In this document: positions 8,370 through 16,805 of the stretch, piece by piece
Numbering within the stretch: position 1 is the first letter of the stretch
How the letters are laid out: each line of letters opens with the position of its first letter
Source: JAJDXW01 sp965214795
Lineage (GTDB): Bacteria > Pseudomonadota > Gammaproteobacteria > HK1
Reading direction: 5' to 3'
Assembly: GCA_965214795.1 (NCBI GenBank)
Contig: OZ243976.1
Coordinates: forward strand, 4,402,001-4,466,000
DNA: 64,000 nucleotides
Notes under the pieces: model-generated
The model's database searches: none
Told to the model about the DNA's origin: nothing
The model's input: only the letters and a program-made list of their open reading frames with translations
Position numbers and translations under genes: made by a program

Positions 8370-9386
8370 ATGGCCGCGACCCGACCCGTCCGCTTCGGCG
8401 TCAACTACCTCCCCGGCCCCGCCTCCGAGACCCTGCGGTGGGCGCAGGCCGCGGAGGAGACCGGCTTCGACATCGTGGGGATCGCCGACTCGCAGTCGGT
8501 TTATCGCGACGTCTACATGTGCCTCTCGCTCTGTGCGGCCGGCACCCGGCGGGTCCGCCTCGGTCCGAGGGTCATCAATCCCCTGACGCGCCATCCCGCG
8601 GTGGCGGCCGGGGCTGCGGCCACCCTCGCCGAGATGGCGCCCGGGCGCACCATGCTCGGCATCGGGACCGGGGACAGCGCGGTGCTGAACCTCGGGCTCA
8701 CGCCGTCGAGCCGGGCCCGCCTCCGCGCCTACGTCGCGACCGTGCGCGAACTGCTCGAGACCGGCCGCTCGATCTGGGAAGGCCGGCCCTGCCGCCTGAC
8801 CTGGGGGCGCGGCCGGGTTCCGGTCTACCTCGCCGCCTCCGGTCCCCGGATGCTCCGGCTCGCGGGCGAGATCGCGGACGGGGCGATCATCAACACCGGG
8901 CTCACCCCGGACATCGTGCGGGACTCGATCGCCCGCGTGCGAGCCGGTGCGGAGGCGGCCGGGCGGTGTCTCGAGGACCTGGACCTCTGGTGGCTCCCGG
9001 TCGCCAACGTGCGTGACGACCGGAGGGCAGCCGTCGACGAGGTCGCGATGACCCTCGCATCGGCGGGAAGCCACCTCAGCCGGTTCACGACGGAGGGCAA
9101 GCACATTCCGCCCGAGCTGCACGATGCGGTGGTGGCACTCGGCCGCCGGTACCGCCCGGAGGAGCACTCGAAGCCGAACAGCTCGAACCGCGGGCTCATC
9201 CGCGAGCTGGGATTGCTCGACTATCTCGCGGACCGCTTCGCGATCGCGGGCACGGTGGAGGAATGCGTCGCGAAGATCGAAGCGGCGGCCGAGGCCGGCG
9301 CTCGGCAGTTCTGGATGAGCATCCACTTCGACGACAAGGAACGGTTCCTTCGCGAGTGGGAGGCGGTGATCGAGGCGTTCCGATGA
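8370..9386 (+). CDS. LLM-class flavin-dependent oxidoreductase
   Basis: This 338-residue luciferase-like protein starts at an ATG with a very strong GGAGGAGGAA ribosome site 5 nt upstream. Visible are VRFGVNYLPGP, WAQAAEETGFDIVGIADSQ, RRVRLGPRVINPLTRHPAV, GRTMLGIGTGDSAV and ASGPRMLRLAGEIADGAIINTG. Near the C-terminus is AGTVEECVAKIEAAAEAGA. It closes the ABC transporter operon, so it may act on the imported compound. It is a third, diverged paralogue of the enzymes at 418 and 2285. The reaction cannot be named from sequence. Confidence 0.87.
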   Translation: MAATRPVRFGVNYLPGPASETLRWAQAAEETGFDIVGIADSQSVYRDVYMCLSLCAAGTRRVRLGPRVINPLTRHPAVAAGAAATLAEMAPGRTMLGIGTGDSAVLNLGLTPSSRARLRAYVATVRELLETGRSIWEGRPCRLTWGRGRVPVYLAASGPRMLRLAGEIADGAIINTGLTPDIVRDSIARVRAGAEAAGRCLEDLDLWWLPVANVRDDRRAAVDEVAMTLASAGSHLSRFTTEGKHIPPELHDAVVALGRRYRPEEHSKPNSSNRGLIRELGLLDYLADRFAIAGTVEECVAKIEAAAEAGARQFWMSIHFDDKERFLREWEAVIEAFR

Positions 9387-9482
9387 CCTGCGGCGTTCCG
9401 GTGCCGGCGCGCTGCTCGGTCGAGTAGTCGCTCGGCGTGAAGGTCAACAGGCGTTCCGCCGATCCGCGGCTGCCCCTTGGAT

Positions 9483-10841
9483 TCAACCGGAAACCGGACC
9501 GGGACCAGTCTCGGAGACAAGCCCGGCGGCGCGGGCGCTTTGCTCGAGGCGATGGAGCGCGTCGTCCCAGGGAAGATGGTCCAAAGGGCCTTCGCCAATC
9601 CGTTCGGTGCCCATGTCGTCCAGGTAGCTTTCGTAGTGGGCGCGGAAGCGGGCGGAGCGCGCGCGCAGGATCTCGAGGAGCAGTGCGACGTTCTCTTTCG
9701 GGACTTCGTGGCTCCGGACCAGCAACGGGGCGAGCTGGTCGAGGTCCCGATGATCGAGAAGCGATGGGTGGAGGACGGCGAGGTCGTGAACGTGCCGCAT
9801 CAGCTCCCGCCGCACCGTCCCGCCTCGCGCGATCCGCCCCGCCAGCGCCGCCCACTTGCCCGCCGCGATCTCCAGGGGGTTCACCGCGATCACCGGTGTC
9901 CCGCTCCCGAGCCTGAAGACCTCCCGGCGCGTGAGGGCCAGCGGCAGGTCCACGAGCTCATACCTGATCCCCGGCTGGACCGCGTCGCTCGGATTCCCGG
10001 GCTCGTAGCGGCCGATGAACACCTGCACCCCGCCGTCCCTTCGAACCCGCCCCCGGCGGGTCGGGACGAGCCAGGGGAGAGCAGCGCGGACGTGCTCCCG
10101 GAATGCGGCGCCCACCTCCTTGAGCCTCCGTTGGCGCTCCGGCGACCGTGGAGCCGGAGCCCTCGGGCCGCTCGATTCGGCCGGATCGCCGGCGAGAACG
10201 ATGCGCAGGTCCACGTCTTCGGAGAAACGGCGCAGGAGTCCGTAGTACCGCGACAGACAGGTCGCGCCGTCCACGGCAAGCCGGGCGCCGGGATGTTCGA
10301 ACGATTCCAGGGCTTCGAGAGCCTTTGTCACGCACAAGTCCTTTTCTGCGCGCCCGAAGGAGTGGCAGTAGTGGAAGCTCTCGAAATGGGCCTCGGTTTC
10401 TCGTCGGGTGGGAAAGGTATCGGCCGCGGTCATCGAAACCTTCCTGGGGCGCACGCGCCGTCCGCCCGGTGTCTCGAGCTTCATCTGCACCCCGTGTCCC
10501 AGAATGCGCCGGCGGCAGCGGCGATCGACTCGGATCACGGTCCCGTTGGGGCGGGCGGACCAGTTTTCCGGCCTCTCGGGAGGCATGACCCGATAGCCCA
10601 GCGACTCGAGCGCCTGGGGCGCGGCCTGAAACACCTTGGCGCCCCCAACACCGTAGACGCCGGACCCGTAGCGCCGGATTCGCCCCTCGTCACGGAGCCG
10701 GCGAAGCGCCCGGTCGCAAGCGCCGTCCGCGATCCCCAGGGCTCTCACCTCGGCGCGCGTCAGGGCCAGCCGGCCGGGTTGTTCGAGCAGCCGCCCGATG
10801 GCTTCCAGGGCGCGGGCGGTGGCCGTGGTGCGTCCGCTCAT
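9483..10841 (-). CDS. AbiE-like fusion: winged-helix antitoxin domain plus AbiEii nucleotidyltransferase toxin domain
   Basis: This is a 452-residue protein. Residues about 5-130 look like a DUF6088/AbiEi-type winged helix (LALTRAEVRALGIADGAC, then RRLRDEGRIRRYGSGVYGV). Residues about 165-430 resemble the AbiEii/AbiGii nucleotidyltransferase, with DGATCLSRYYGLLRRFSEDV at 191-210 and the metal-binding DxD at D209/D211. AbiE systems normally encode antitoxin and toxin as two genes; here both appear in one reading frame. ATG 10841 is chosen because upstream codons are not conserved-looking. AbiEii toxins transfer nucleotides and arrest growth during phage infection. This gene marks the left edge of the defence island. 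A single-component role is an inference. Confidence 0.75.
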   Translation of the reverse strand: MSGRTTATARALEAIGRLLEQPGRLALTRAEVRALGIADGACDRALRRLRDEGRIRRYGSGVYGVGGAKVFQAAPQALESLGYRVMPPERPENWSARPNGTVIRVDRRCRRRILGHGVQMKLETPGGRRVRPRKVSMTAADTFPTRRETEAHFESFHYCHSFGRAEKDLCVTKALEALESFEHPGARLAVDGATCLSRYYGLLRRFSEDVDLRIVLAGDPAESSGPRAPAPRSPERQRRLKEVGAAFREHVRAALPWLVPTRRGRVRRDGGVQVFIGRYEPGNPSDAVQPGIRYELVDLPLALTRREVFRLGSGTPVIAVNPLEIAAGKWAALAGRIARGGTVRRELMRHVHDLAVLHPSLLDHRDLDQLAPLLVRSHEVPKENVALLLEILRARSARFRAHYESYLDDMGTERIGEGPLDHLPWDDALHRLEQSARAAGLVSETGPGPVSG

Positions 10842-11391
10842 GATCGCCGGAGTATATAGCCCGGACACGCGCCATCGCGGAACCGGCCACCAGTGGCTGT
10901 GCGACACCCTTTCGGAGCGCCCGACTCACTGCCCGAGGCAACGCCGCCCACCCCGGCGGGAGCCTTGATGAGGACTCGAGCCGCGCGTCGCGTCCCTATC
11001 GACTGCGCGACCCTGAACAACACCGCGCTCGCAATCATCTTCCACCGCGGCGTGCGCCATACCCCCCGCCCTGCGAGCACTTCATGATGAATCGCGCCAA
11101 CACCCTCGGCACCATCCTCTCGATCGCTCGAAGCACATCCGCGTCCGGTTCTTCATCCCGCGCCGGTTTCTCGCGCCTGCCCACTGATTGACCACCCTGC
11201 GCCAGTGCCCCGACATGGAATATGCCTCGCCGGTCGCCGCAATACTCGCGCCGCGCTGCTCCGTCATGCGCGCACGACCGGATGCGTTATAATTGAAAAG
11301 GTGGAAGGTGCGGTCGAAACCGGAAACTTCACCGTGGCCTTGCTACCAGGCAGGCTGTCGCGAGAAGGCAGGATCGACGCGAGGAACAACC
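10842..11391. other. 550-bp intergenic region before the AAA/TOPRIM pair
   Basis: Only short unconvincing frames are present. The G+C content falls towards the right end, where a TATAAT hexamer occurs, as expected of a promoter region between divergent defence genes. No RNA gene or repeat was recognised. Confidence 0.45.
11288..11293 (+). promoter_or_regulatory. Candidate -10 box upstream of the AAA ATPase gene
   Basis: A perfect TATAAT lies 98 bp upstream of the ATG at 11392, in a short A+T-rich stretch (GTTATAATTGAAAAGG). No good -35 hexamer was found at 16-18 bp upstream, so the assignment rests on the -10 match and its position. Confidence 0.35.
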
Positions 11392-12678
11392 ATGATCACT
11401 TCGATTTCTCTCGTTGACTTCAAGAATTTCGAGGACGAGACGCTCGATGTCGGTCCGCTTACGGTGATAGTGGGTGCGAACGCCAGTGGAAAGAGCAATA
11501 TCCGGGATGCCTTCCGTTTTCTGCATGCCATCGGCCGCGGATATACGCTGGCAGAGATCATCGGCGGAAAGTATGGAGCTGGCGGCCAAACGGAATGGGA
11601 AGCGATACGAGGCGCTCCCAGGGAGATCAGCCGCTTTCGACAGAATCAGGGTTATTTCGGATTTCTTGTTTCCGTCGATATGGAAAGAAACGGAAGAAAA
11701 ATATCCTATTCCATCGGCGTGATGAGTGATGCTCAAGACTTCGGAGGCTTTCGGCTGGGTCAGGAGTCGCTCAGCGAGGATGGGGTATTCATCTATGCAA
11801 GTCACCCGGGCGAGCAGGATCCAGTCCACGCACAGAACGATCCCACTCATCTGCTGCTTCGCATGGCTAAAGCCGGTGCGCAACGGAAGTTTGGTGATCG
11901 ACTCCCAGTCCGGCCCGACCAGCCAGCCCTGACTCAGATCAAAGAACACGGTAGGGTAAGGCGAGCACACAAGGAGCTCGCGGAGTATGTTATTGATGTT
12001 CTTGGAAGCATGCGATTTCTGGATTTGGTGCCGGATCGAATGCGACAGGCCGCTTTCCCGGGCCAGACCATTCTCGGAGACAGTGGAGAGAACTTGCCTA
12101 CCGTGCTCCGGGCAATATGCGCCGATCCGCAGCGCAAAGCCAACTTGATCGAGTGGACGCGTGAACTTGTTCCGATGGATGTTTCGGATTTCGAGTTTCC
12201 GGTCGATCCCGTTACGGGATTGGTACAGCTTGTTGTCGCCGAATCCAGCGGTCACAAGGTGTCCGCGTACAGCATGTCGGATGGCACCTTGCGTTTCCTG
12301 GCAATGTTGGCCACGTTGCTTTCGGACAGTCCCGCATCGCTCTATTTCTTCGAGGAGATAGACAACGGTATCCACCCGTCACGGCTTCGGCTTCTGATCG
12401 ATCTTTTCGAATCGCAGACCGCAAAGGGCGCGGTGCAGGTCGTGACCACCAGCCATTCTCCCGATCTGCTGTCCATGGTGAGCGATAGCACCTTCAGCAG
12501 TATGTCGGTGGTCTGCCGCTTGGAAGATGCGAGTGATTCCATTATTCGCACTGTCTCCAGGATTCCGAATGTGGCGGAGTTGCGAGGGACGCAAGGACTG
12601 GGTCGGCTCCACGCTTCCGGATGGATGGAAGATGCCCTTGTGTTCACCGAGGGCAATGACGCTGAGTATTCGGAATGA
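11392..12678 (+). CDS. AAA-family (OLD/RecF-like, AAA_21) ATPase, defence-associated
   Basis: This 428-residue SMC/RecF-like ATPase begins MITSISLVDFKNFED, with Walker A GANASGKS at residues 28-35. The ABC-type signature is near SDGTLRFLAMLATLL, and Walker B is LYFFEEIDNGIHPSRL around 317-332. The switch His is in VTTSHSPDLLSMV. ATG 11392 follows GAGGAACAACC. The gene overlaps the next by 4 bp (ATGA). That gene encodes a TOPRIM-like protein, so the pair resembles two-component ATPase plus TOPRIM nuclease defence systems such as PARIS. It is visibly less G+C-rich than the transporter genes on either side, suggesting transfer. The trigger is unknown. Confidence 0.8.
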   Translation: MITSISLVDFKNFEDETLDVGPLTVIVGANASGKSNIRDAFRFLHAIGRGYTLAEIIGGKYGAGGQTEWEAIRGAPREISRFRQNQGYFGFLVSVDMERNGRKISYSIGVMSDAQDFGGFRLGQESLSEDGVFIYASHPGEQDPVHAQNDPTHLLLRMAKAGAQRKFGDRLPVRPDQPALTQIKEHGRVRRAHKELAEYVIDVLGSMRFLDLVPDRMRQAAFPGQTILGDSGENLPTVLRAICADPQRKANLIEWTRELVPMDVSDFEFPVDPVTGLVQLVVAESSGHKVSAYSMSDGTLRFLAMLATLLSDSPASLYFFEEIDNGIHPSRLRLLIDLFESQTAKGAVQVVTTSHSPDLLSMVSDSTFSSMSVVCRLEDASDSIIRTVSRIPNVAELRGTQGLGRLHASGWMEDALVFTEGNDAEYSE

Positions 12679-13247
12679 ATGTCCTCGTTATTCCGGAAGA
12701 TTTCCGGAAGGATCAATACATCTTGAAGCCACTTTTCGAGCGGCTTTTCATAACGTCCGGAAGGCGGAGAGCGAGAGTTCGAGTCTGCCAGGATCCAGTG
12801 CTTGGTGGTGTCGGTGAAGCGATGAAGGAGGAGCGCATTTCCGAGATTGTCAGCCGCTACGAAGGAATGACGAATATCTTCATCCTCTGTGTCGATCGAG
12901 ATGGCAACAAGGGCCGCCGCAAGGCTCTCGACGCGCTCGAGGGCTCGCTCGGAAACGGCCGGATTTTCATCGCCGAGAATGCGTGGGAAGAGCTGGAAAC
13001 CTGGGTTCTGGCCGGCGTGGACCTTCCCATGGATTGGCGTTGGTCGGACGTTCGTGCCGAGGTCCATGTGAAGGAGCGGTATTTCGACGTTCTGGCAAGG
13101 GAACGCGATATCGCCGACGGTCCCGGTGGCGGCCGCAAGACGTTGGGTCAAGAGGCAGCGCGTCGGATTCATGCAATTCGGCAGAAGTGCCGCGAGGACT
13201 TCGATTGTCTGGCACGGCGTCTTGAGGACGCTACCTCCCTCGCATGA
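12675..13247 (+). CDS. TOPRIM-like partner of the AAA ATPase (putative nuclease effector)
   Basis: This 190-residue protein has a TOPRIM-like acidic pattern: E8 in VLVIPEDFRKD and D74/D76 in ILCVDRDGNKG. A conserved-looking block, ENAWEELETWVLAG (101-114), and GGGRKTLGQEA near 151 follow. It overlaps the ATPase gene by 4 bp, indicating translational coupling. I recognise the layout as the small partner of defence AAA ATPases (DUF4276-like), in which the ATPase senses infection and releases the TOPRIM effector. The family name is from memory and the catalytic assignment is inferred. A strong terminator follows 45 bp downstream, closing a two-gene operon. Confidence 0.65.
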   Translation: MNVLVIPEDFRKDQYILKPLFERLFITSGRRRARVRVCQDPVLGGVGEAMKEERISEIVSRYEGMTNIFILCVDRDGNKGRRKALDALEGSLGNGRIFIAENAWEELETWVLAGVDLPMDWRWSDVRAEVHVKERYFDVLARERDIADGPGGGRKTLGQEAARRIHAIRQKCREDFDCLARRLEDATSLA

Positions 13248-13291
13248 CTTATCTTCGACAGTTCAGGAGCTGATTCGATGATCGAGTATTG

Positions 13292-13318
13292 AAAAAAGCC
13301 CGGAAATCCGGGCTTTTT
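13292..13318. terminator. Bidirectional rho-independent terminator
   Basis: Perfect 11-bp arms AAAAAGCCCGG (13293-13303) and CCGGGCTTTTT (13308-13318) enclose an AAAT loop, giving T-runs on both strands. It lies 45 bp after the stop of the TOPRIM-like gene and closes that operon. It may also stop transcription arriving from the minus-strand sugar transporter operon. Confidence 0.9.
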
Positions 13319-13458
13319 GACCTCGCTCCGGCACCAGGCTGCAAGCATTGTGGTGCCACAAGCAGGGCGGCGAGCCGCGCGGCGGATGAGCCTGACTTCG
13401 ATGAGTCTGTTGTCGGGCACGGACATCCGGCGCGGTAGCGGGGCCCGGCCCGCCTCGG

Positions 13459-13665
13459 ATAGCCCGAAAAAATCACCGACTTTCGTCGCGAGGGCGCCAA
13501 GATGCCCCACGATCTCATGAGGAGTGGGCCGCACGGACCGAAAGACGCTGAAGGCGTAGTCGACACTAGCGCGTGCGCGCTGTCGAAGCGGCTTGAGGGA
13601 GTACGGCCCGCTACCGCGAGCGGATTGGCGGCCGCAGCAGGAAGTCGGTGACTTTTTCGGGTTAG
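13459..13665. repeat. Long inverted repeat (MITE-like) between operons
   Basis: The right arm 13641-13665 (GAAGTCGGTGACTTTTTCGG then GTTAG) is matched on the opposite strand by 13459-13483 (AAAGTCGGTGATTTTTTCGG then GCTAT). The central 157 bp contain most of the 82-bp repeat, and no gene is evident inside. Arms that face outward around a short non-coding core suggest a non-autonomous mobile element or a very large palindromic regulatory structure. Confidence 0.45.
13579..13660 (+). repeat. 82-bp dispersed repeat, copy B
   Basis: This is the second copy of the repeat at 249-330, in the same orientation. It ends 2 bp before the stop codon of the minus-strand ABC ATPase gene and overlaps the right arm of the inverted repeat. 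Finding it twice in 64 kb suggests a multicopy genomic element. Confidence 0.55.
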
Positions 13666-14720
13666 CGGGCGAGGCGGTCTCCGCTCGCCGCGTCGAAGGC
13701 ATAGGTGCGGGCGGGGTCCACGCGGATGCCGACCGTCTCGCCGATCGCCTTTCGCGTATGCCGGTCGGCCTTGGCCGCGATCCGCCGCCCCGCGAGTTCG
13801 ACGGTGACGAGGACGCTCTCCCCGGTCAGCTCGCTCGCGTAGACCTCGGCGTCGAAACTGCCCGCCCCCGGCTCCGCGATGGCGAGGTCCTCGGGGCGCG
13901 CCCCTAGCACCACGCCGCCCCGCGTCCCGCCTCCCACCTCCGCGATGGCCGTGCCCGCGACCACGAAGCGGTCGTCAACCAGCTCCCCGTCGATGAGGTT
14001 CATCGCCGGCGAGCCGATGAAGCCGGCGACGAAGAGGTTCTTCGGGCGGTCGTAGATCTCCTCCGGCGTCCCGAGCTGCTGGATGCGGCCGTGGTTCATG
14101 ACCGCTACGCGGTCCGCAAGGGTCATGGCTTCGATCTGGTCGTGCGTGACGTAGACGGTGGTGATCCGGAGCTCGTGGCTCAGGTGCTTGAGTTCCGCCC
14201 GCATGGTGACCCGGAGTTTCGCATCCAGGTTCGAGAGCGGCTCGTCCATCAGGAAGACCTGGGGGGTACGCACGATGGCCCGCGCGAGCGCCACCCGCTG
14301 GCGCTGGCCGCCGGACAGCGCCCGGGGCCGGCGGTCGAGCAGCTCCTCGAGCTGCACCTTGGCCGCCGCCGCCCGCACCCGCTCGCGGATCTCCCCCGCG
14401 CTCCGGACGCCGCGAACCTTGAGCGGATAGGCGATGTTGTCCCGCACCGTCATGTGGGGATAGAGCCCGTAGTTCTGGAACACCATGGCTACGTCGCGAT
14501 CCTTCGGCAGCTCGTCGTTGACCAGCCGCCCGCCGATCCACACCTCGCCGGCGGTCGGCTCTTCCAGCCCCGCGATCATGCGCATGGTGGTGGTCTTGCC
14601 GCAGCCGGAGGGACCGAGGAGGACGAGGAACTCCCGGTCGCGGATCTCGAGGGACTGGTCGTCCACCGCCACGAACCCGCCCCACCGCTTGGTGAGGTTG
14701 CGAAGAGAGACCGACGCCAT
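13662..14720 (-). CDS. Carbohydrate ABC transporter ATPase (MalK/UgpC type)
   Basis: This 352-residue ATPase has Walker A GPSGCGKTTTMRMIAG, Q-loop MVFQNYGLYPHMT, signature LSGGQRQRVALARA, Walker B VFLMDEPLSNLDAKLR and switch VTHDQIEAMTLAD. A C-terminal regulatory (TOBE/MalK-like) domain of about 110 residues contains GARPEDLAI. ATG 14720 replaces the longer frame start because MASVSLRNLTKRWG is the normal beginning. It is the last gene of a minus-strand operon (SBP, two permeases, ATPase) and energises sugar or glycerol-phosphate uptake. Confidence 0.92.
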   Translation of the reverse strand: MASVSLRNLTKRWGGFVAVDDQSLEIRDREFLVLLGPSGCGKTTTMRMIAGLEEPTAGEVWIGGRLVNDELPKDRDVAMVFQNYGLYPHMTVRDNIAYPLKVRGVRSAGEIRERVRAAAAKVQLEELLDRRPRALSGGQRQRVALARAIVRTPQVFLMDEPLSNLDAKLRVTMRAELKHLSHELRITTVYVTHDQIEAMTLADRVAVMNHGRIQQLGTPEEIYDRPKNLFVAGFIGSPAMNLIDGELVDDRFVVAGTAIAEVGGGTRGGVVLGARPEDLAIAEPGAGSFDAEVYASELTGESVLVTVELAGRRIAAKADRHTRKAIGETVGIRVDPARTYAFDAASGDRLAR

Positions 14721-14754
14721 CAGCCGGCCGCCCCCGGCGGCACCCCTCCCCCGC

Positions 14755-15588
14755 TCACCGCACCGCACCCATCGTCATCCCCTGCACGAAATGCTTCTGG
14801 ATGATGAGGGCGAGCACGAACATCGGGACCATGATGATGATCCCGGCCGCGGCGAGCAGGTTCCAGAGGTCGCCCTCCTCCGCCTGGAACAGGGCGAGGC
14901 CCACGGTCAGGGTCACCGCCTTGTTGGTGGTGAGGATGAGCGCGAAGAGGAAGTCGTTCCAGGAGATGATGAAGCAGAAGATCGCGGCCGTCACCAGTCC
15001 CGGCGCCGCCATCGGGAGGACGATGTTGCGGATGACCTGGATGCGCGAGGAACCGTCCACGAGGGCCGCCTCCTCGGTGTCGCGCGGGATGCCGTCGATA
15101 AACCCTTTGATCATCCAGATCGCGAACGGGGTCACGATCGAGAGGTGCACGAGAATGAGACCGATGCGGGTGTCGAGGATGCCGAGATCGCGAAAGAGGA
15201 GGAAGAACGGCAGGACGATCACCACCGCCGGGACGAACTGGGTCGCGAGGATCATGACGAACATCACCCGCTCGCCGCGCATCCGGAAGCGCGAGAAGGA
15301 GTAGGCCGCGCCGGTCGCGATGGGAATCGCGATGGCCACCGTGACCAGCGAGACGATGGTCGAGTTGAGGAGCTTGCGCCCGAGGTGGTAGGGGCTGTCG
15401 AACACGAGGGCGAAGTTCTCGAGGGTCGGCCGGAAGAGGAGCTTCAACTGATAGACGTCGACGTGCTGCTTGAACGCGGCGAGCGCGATCCAGACGATGG
15501 GGACCATCATGACCAGGGCCACCAGAACGATGAGCGCGACGCGGACCGCCTCCTGGAACCTCCTGATCCGCCGCCTCGAGAGGGTCAC
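14755..15588 (-). CDS. Carbohydrate ABC transporter permease (MalG type)
   Basis: This 277-residue membrane protein has about six hydrophobic helices. Its EAA docking loop reads IPRDTEEAALVDGSSRIQVIRN, leading into IVLPMAAPG, the MalG/CUT1 signature. The GTG at 15588 overlaps the stop of the upstream permease in a GTGA arrangement, which fixes the start and indicates translational coupling. Together with the MalF-type subunit encoded at 15585 it forms the inner-membrane pore. Confidence 0.92.
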   Translation of the reverse strand: MTLSRRRIRRFQEAVRVALIVLVALVMMVPIVWIALAAFKQHVDVYQLKLLFRPTLENFALVFDSPYHLGRKLLNSTIVSLVTVAIAIPIATGAAYSFSRFRMRGERVMFVMILATQFVPAVVIVLPFFLLFRDLGILDTRIGLILVHLSIVTPFAIWMIKGFIDGIPRDTEEAALVDGSSRIQVIRNIVLPMAAPGLVTAAIFCFIISWNDFLFALILTTNKAVTLTVGLALFQAEEGDLWNLLAAAGIIIMVPMFVLALIIQKHFVQGMTMGAVR

Positions 15589-16556
15589 GTCGCGCGGTCC
15601 CGGAACACGAATCGGGTGTAGGCGAAGGTGAGGAAGATCATCGGAATCACCATCAGCCACGCAACCGAGGCCGCGAAGCCCATGTCGTAGTACTTGAAGC
15701 CGTTGAAGTAGGCGTAGTGGGCGAGGGTCTGGGTCGCAGTGCCCGGACCGCCGTTCGTCAGCATGTAGATCTGGTCGAAGGTCTTGAGCGAGAAGATCGA
15801 CTTCAGGATGACGACGATCATCACCACCGGGAAGAGCTGCGGCAGCGTGATGTCGCGGAAGACCCGCCAGGAGGAAGCGCCGTCCACCTGGGCGGCCTCG
15901 ACCGAGTCGGACGGCACCGCGGCGAGCCCCCCGATGAGGACGAGGGTCATGAACGGCACCCAGCCCCAGACGTCGGCCATGACGCACACCGCGAACGCGA
16001 GCGCCGGGTCCGAAAGCCAGCCGATGTCCGCGAGCGGAGGGAGGAGAATGCCGAAGAAGGCATCGAAGAGGCCGAACTCGGGGTTGAACATGAACCGGAA
16101 CGAGACCCCGACGAGGGCCGGGCTCATCGCGAAGGGCAGGATGAGGAGGGTCCGCACGGTGAACCGGAGGCGCCCGCCCGGGGCGAGCAGGAGGGCGACG
16201 CCGAGCGCGAGAAGGGTCGTGAGGCCGACCGTGAGCACGGTGTAGAGGCCGGTGACCCACACCGCGTTCCAGAACGCGGGCTCCTCGACGAGGGCCCAGA
16301 CGTAGTTCTCGAACCCGACGAAGGGGCCGGGCACGTTCGAGCGGGAGAGCTTCCAGAATCGGAACGAAAGGACGAAGGAGTCGACGAGGGGCCAGATGGC
16401 GGTGGCGACCACCACCGCCACTGCGGGCACGACCAGCAGGTACTTGAGATGGCGATCGCGGAGGCTGCCCGAGCCGCGTCGGGGGGCCCGAGTGGGCCCG
16501 GACCCGCCTCCGGCGGCCGCCGGTGGGGCGAGAGGGGCCGGAGAGGCCGCGGTCAT
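15585..16556 (-). CDS. Carbohydrate ABC transporter permease (MalF/UgpA type)
   Basis: This 323-residue permease has an Ala/Pro-rich cytoplasmic N-terminus (about 35 residues) followed by LKYLLVVPAVAVVVATAIWP and further membrane helices. The docking loop is VPSDSVEAAQVDGASSWRVF, with ITLPQLFPVVMIVV after it. MLTNGGPGTATQTL is typical of CUT1 MalF-like subunits. It partners the MalG-type gene that it overlaps. A 249-bp G+C-rich spacer separates it from the upstream solute-binding gene. Confidence 0.92.
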   Translation of the reverse strand: MTAASPAPLAPPAAAGGGSGPTRAPRRGSGSLRDRHLKYLLVVPAVAVVVATAIWPLVDSFVLSFRFWKLSRSNVPGPFVGFENYVWALVEEPAFWNAVWVTGLYTVLTVGLTTLLALGVALLLAPGGRLRFTVRTLLILPFAMSPALVGVSFRFMFNPEFGLFDAFFGILLPPLADIGWLSDPALAFAVCVMADVWGWVPFMTLVLIGGLAAVPSDSVEAAQVDGASSWRVFRDITLPQLFPVVMIVVILKSIFSLKTFDQIYMLTNGGPGTATQTLAHYAYFNGFKYYDMGFAASVAWLMVIPMIFLTFAYTRFVFRDRAT

Positions 16557-16805
16557 CGACCCCGCCCCGCTCCGGGGCGACGATGCCCGGCGTCAGGACG
16601 GAGCGCGGCAGGGCGAAGCCGGGCGGCCCCTGCCGTCGTCCCCGCGGGGTTCACCGGGAGAATGCCCACGCCGAGCGCCGCCATGCAGCCGCTCCCCGCC
16701 GCGCGCTCGGCGTCCCGGCGCGGCGGCCATCGGCCGGAGGGCCACCTCCCCTCGAGGCGGCCCCCTGGCCCCGGCCTTCGTCGCCGCCCGCGCCCCGCTG
16801 CACGC

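Noticed and set aside
13169..13702. 177-codon minus-strand frame over the inverted repeat
   Set aside because: It spans a strong terminator, the inverted repeat and antisense of the TOPRIM-like gene. No domain is recognised and no ribosome site was seen.
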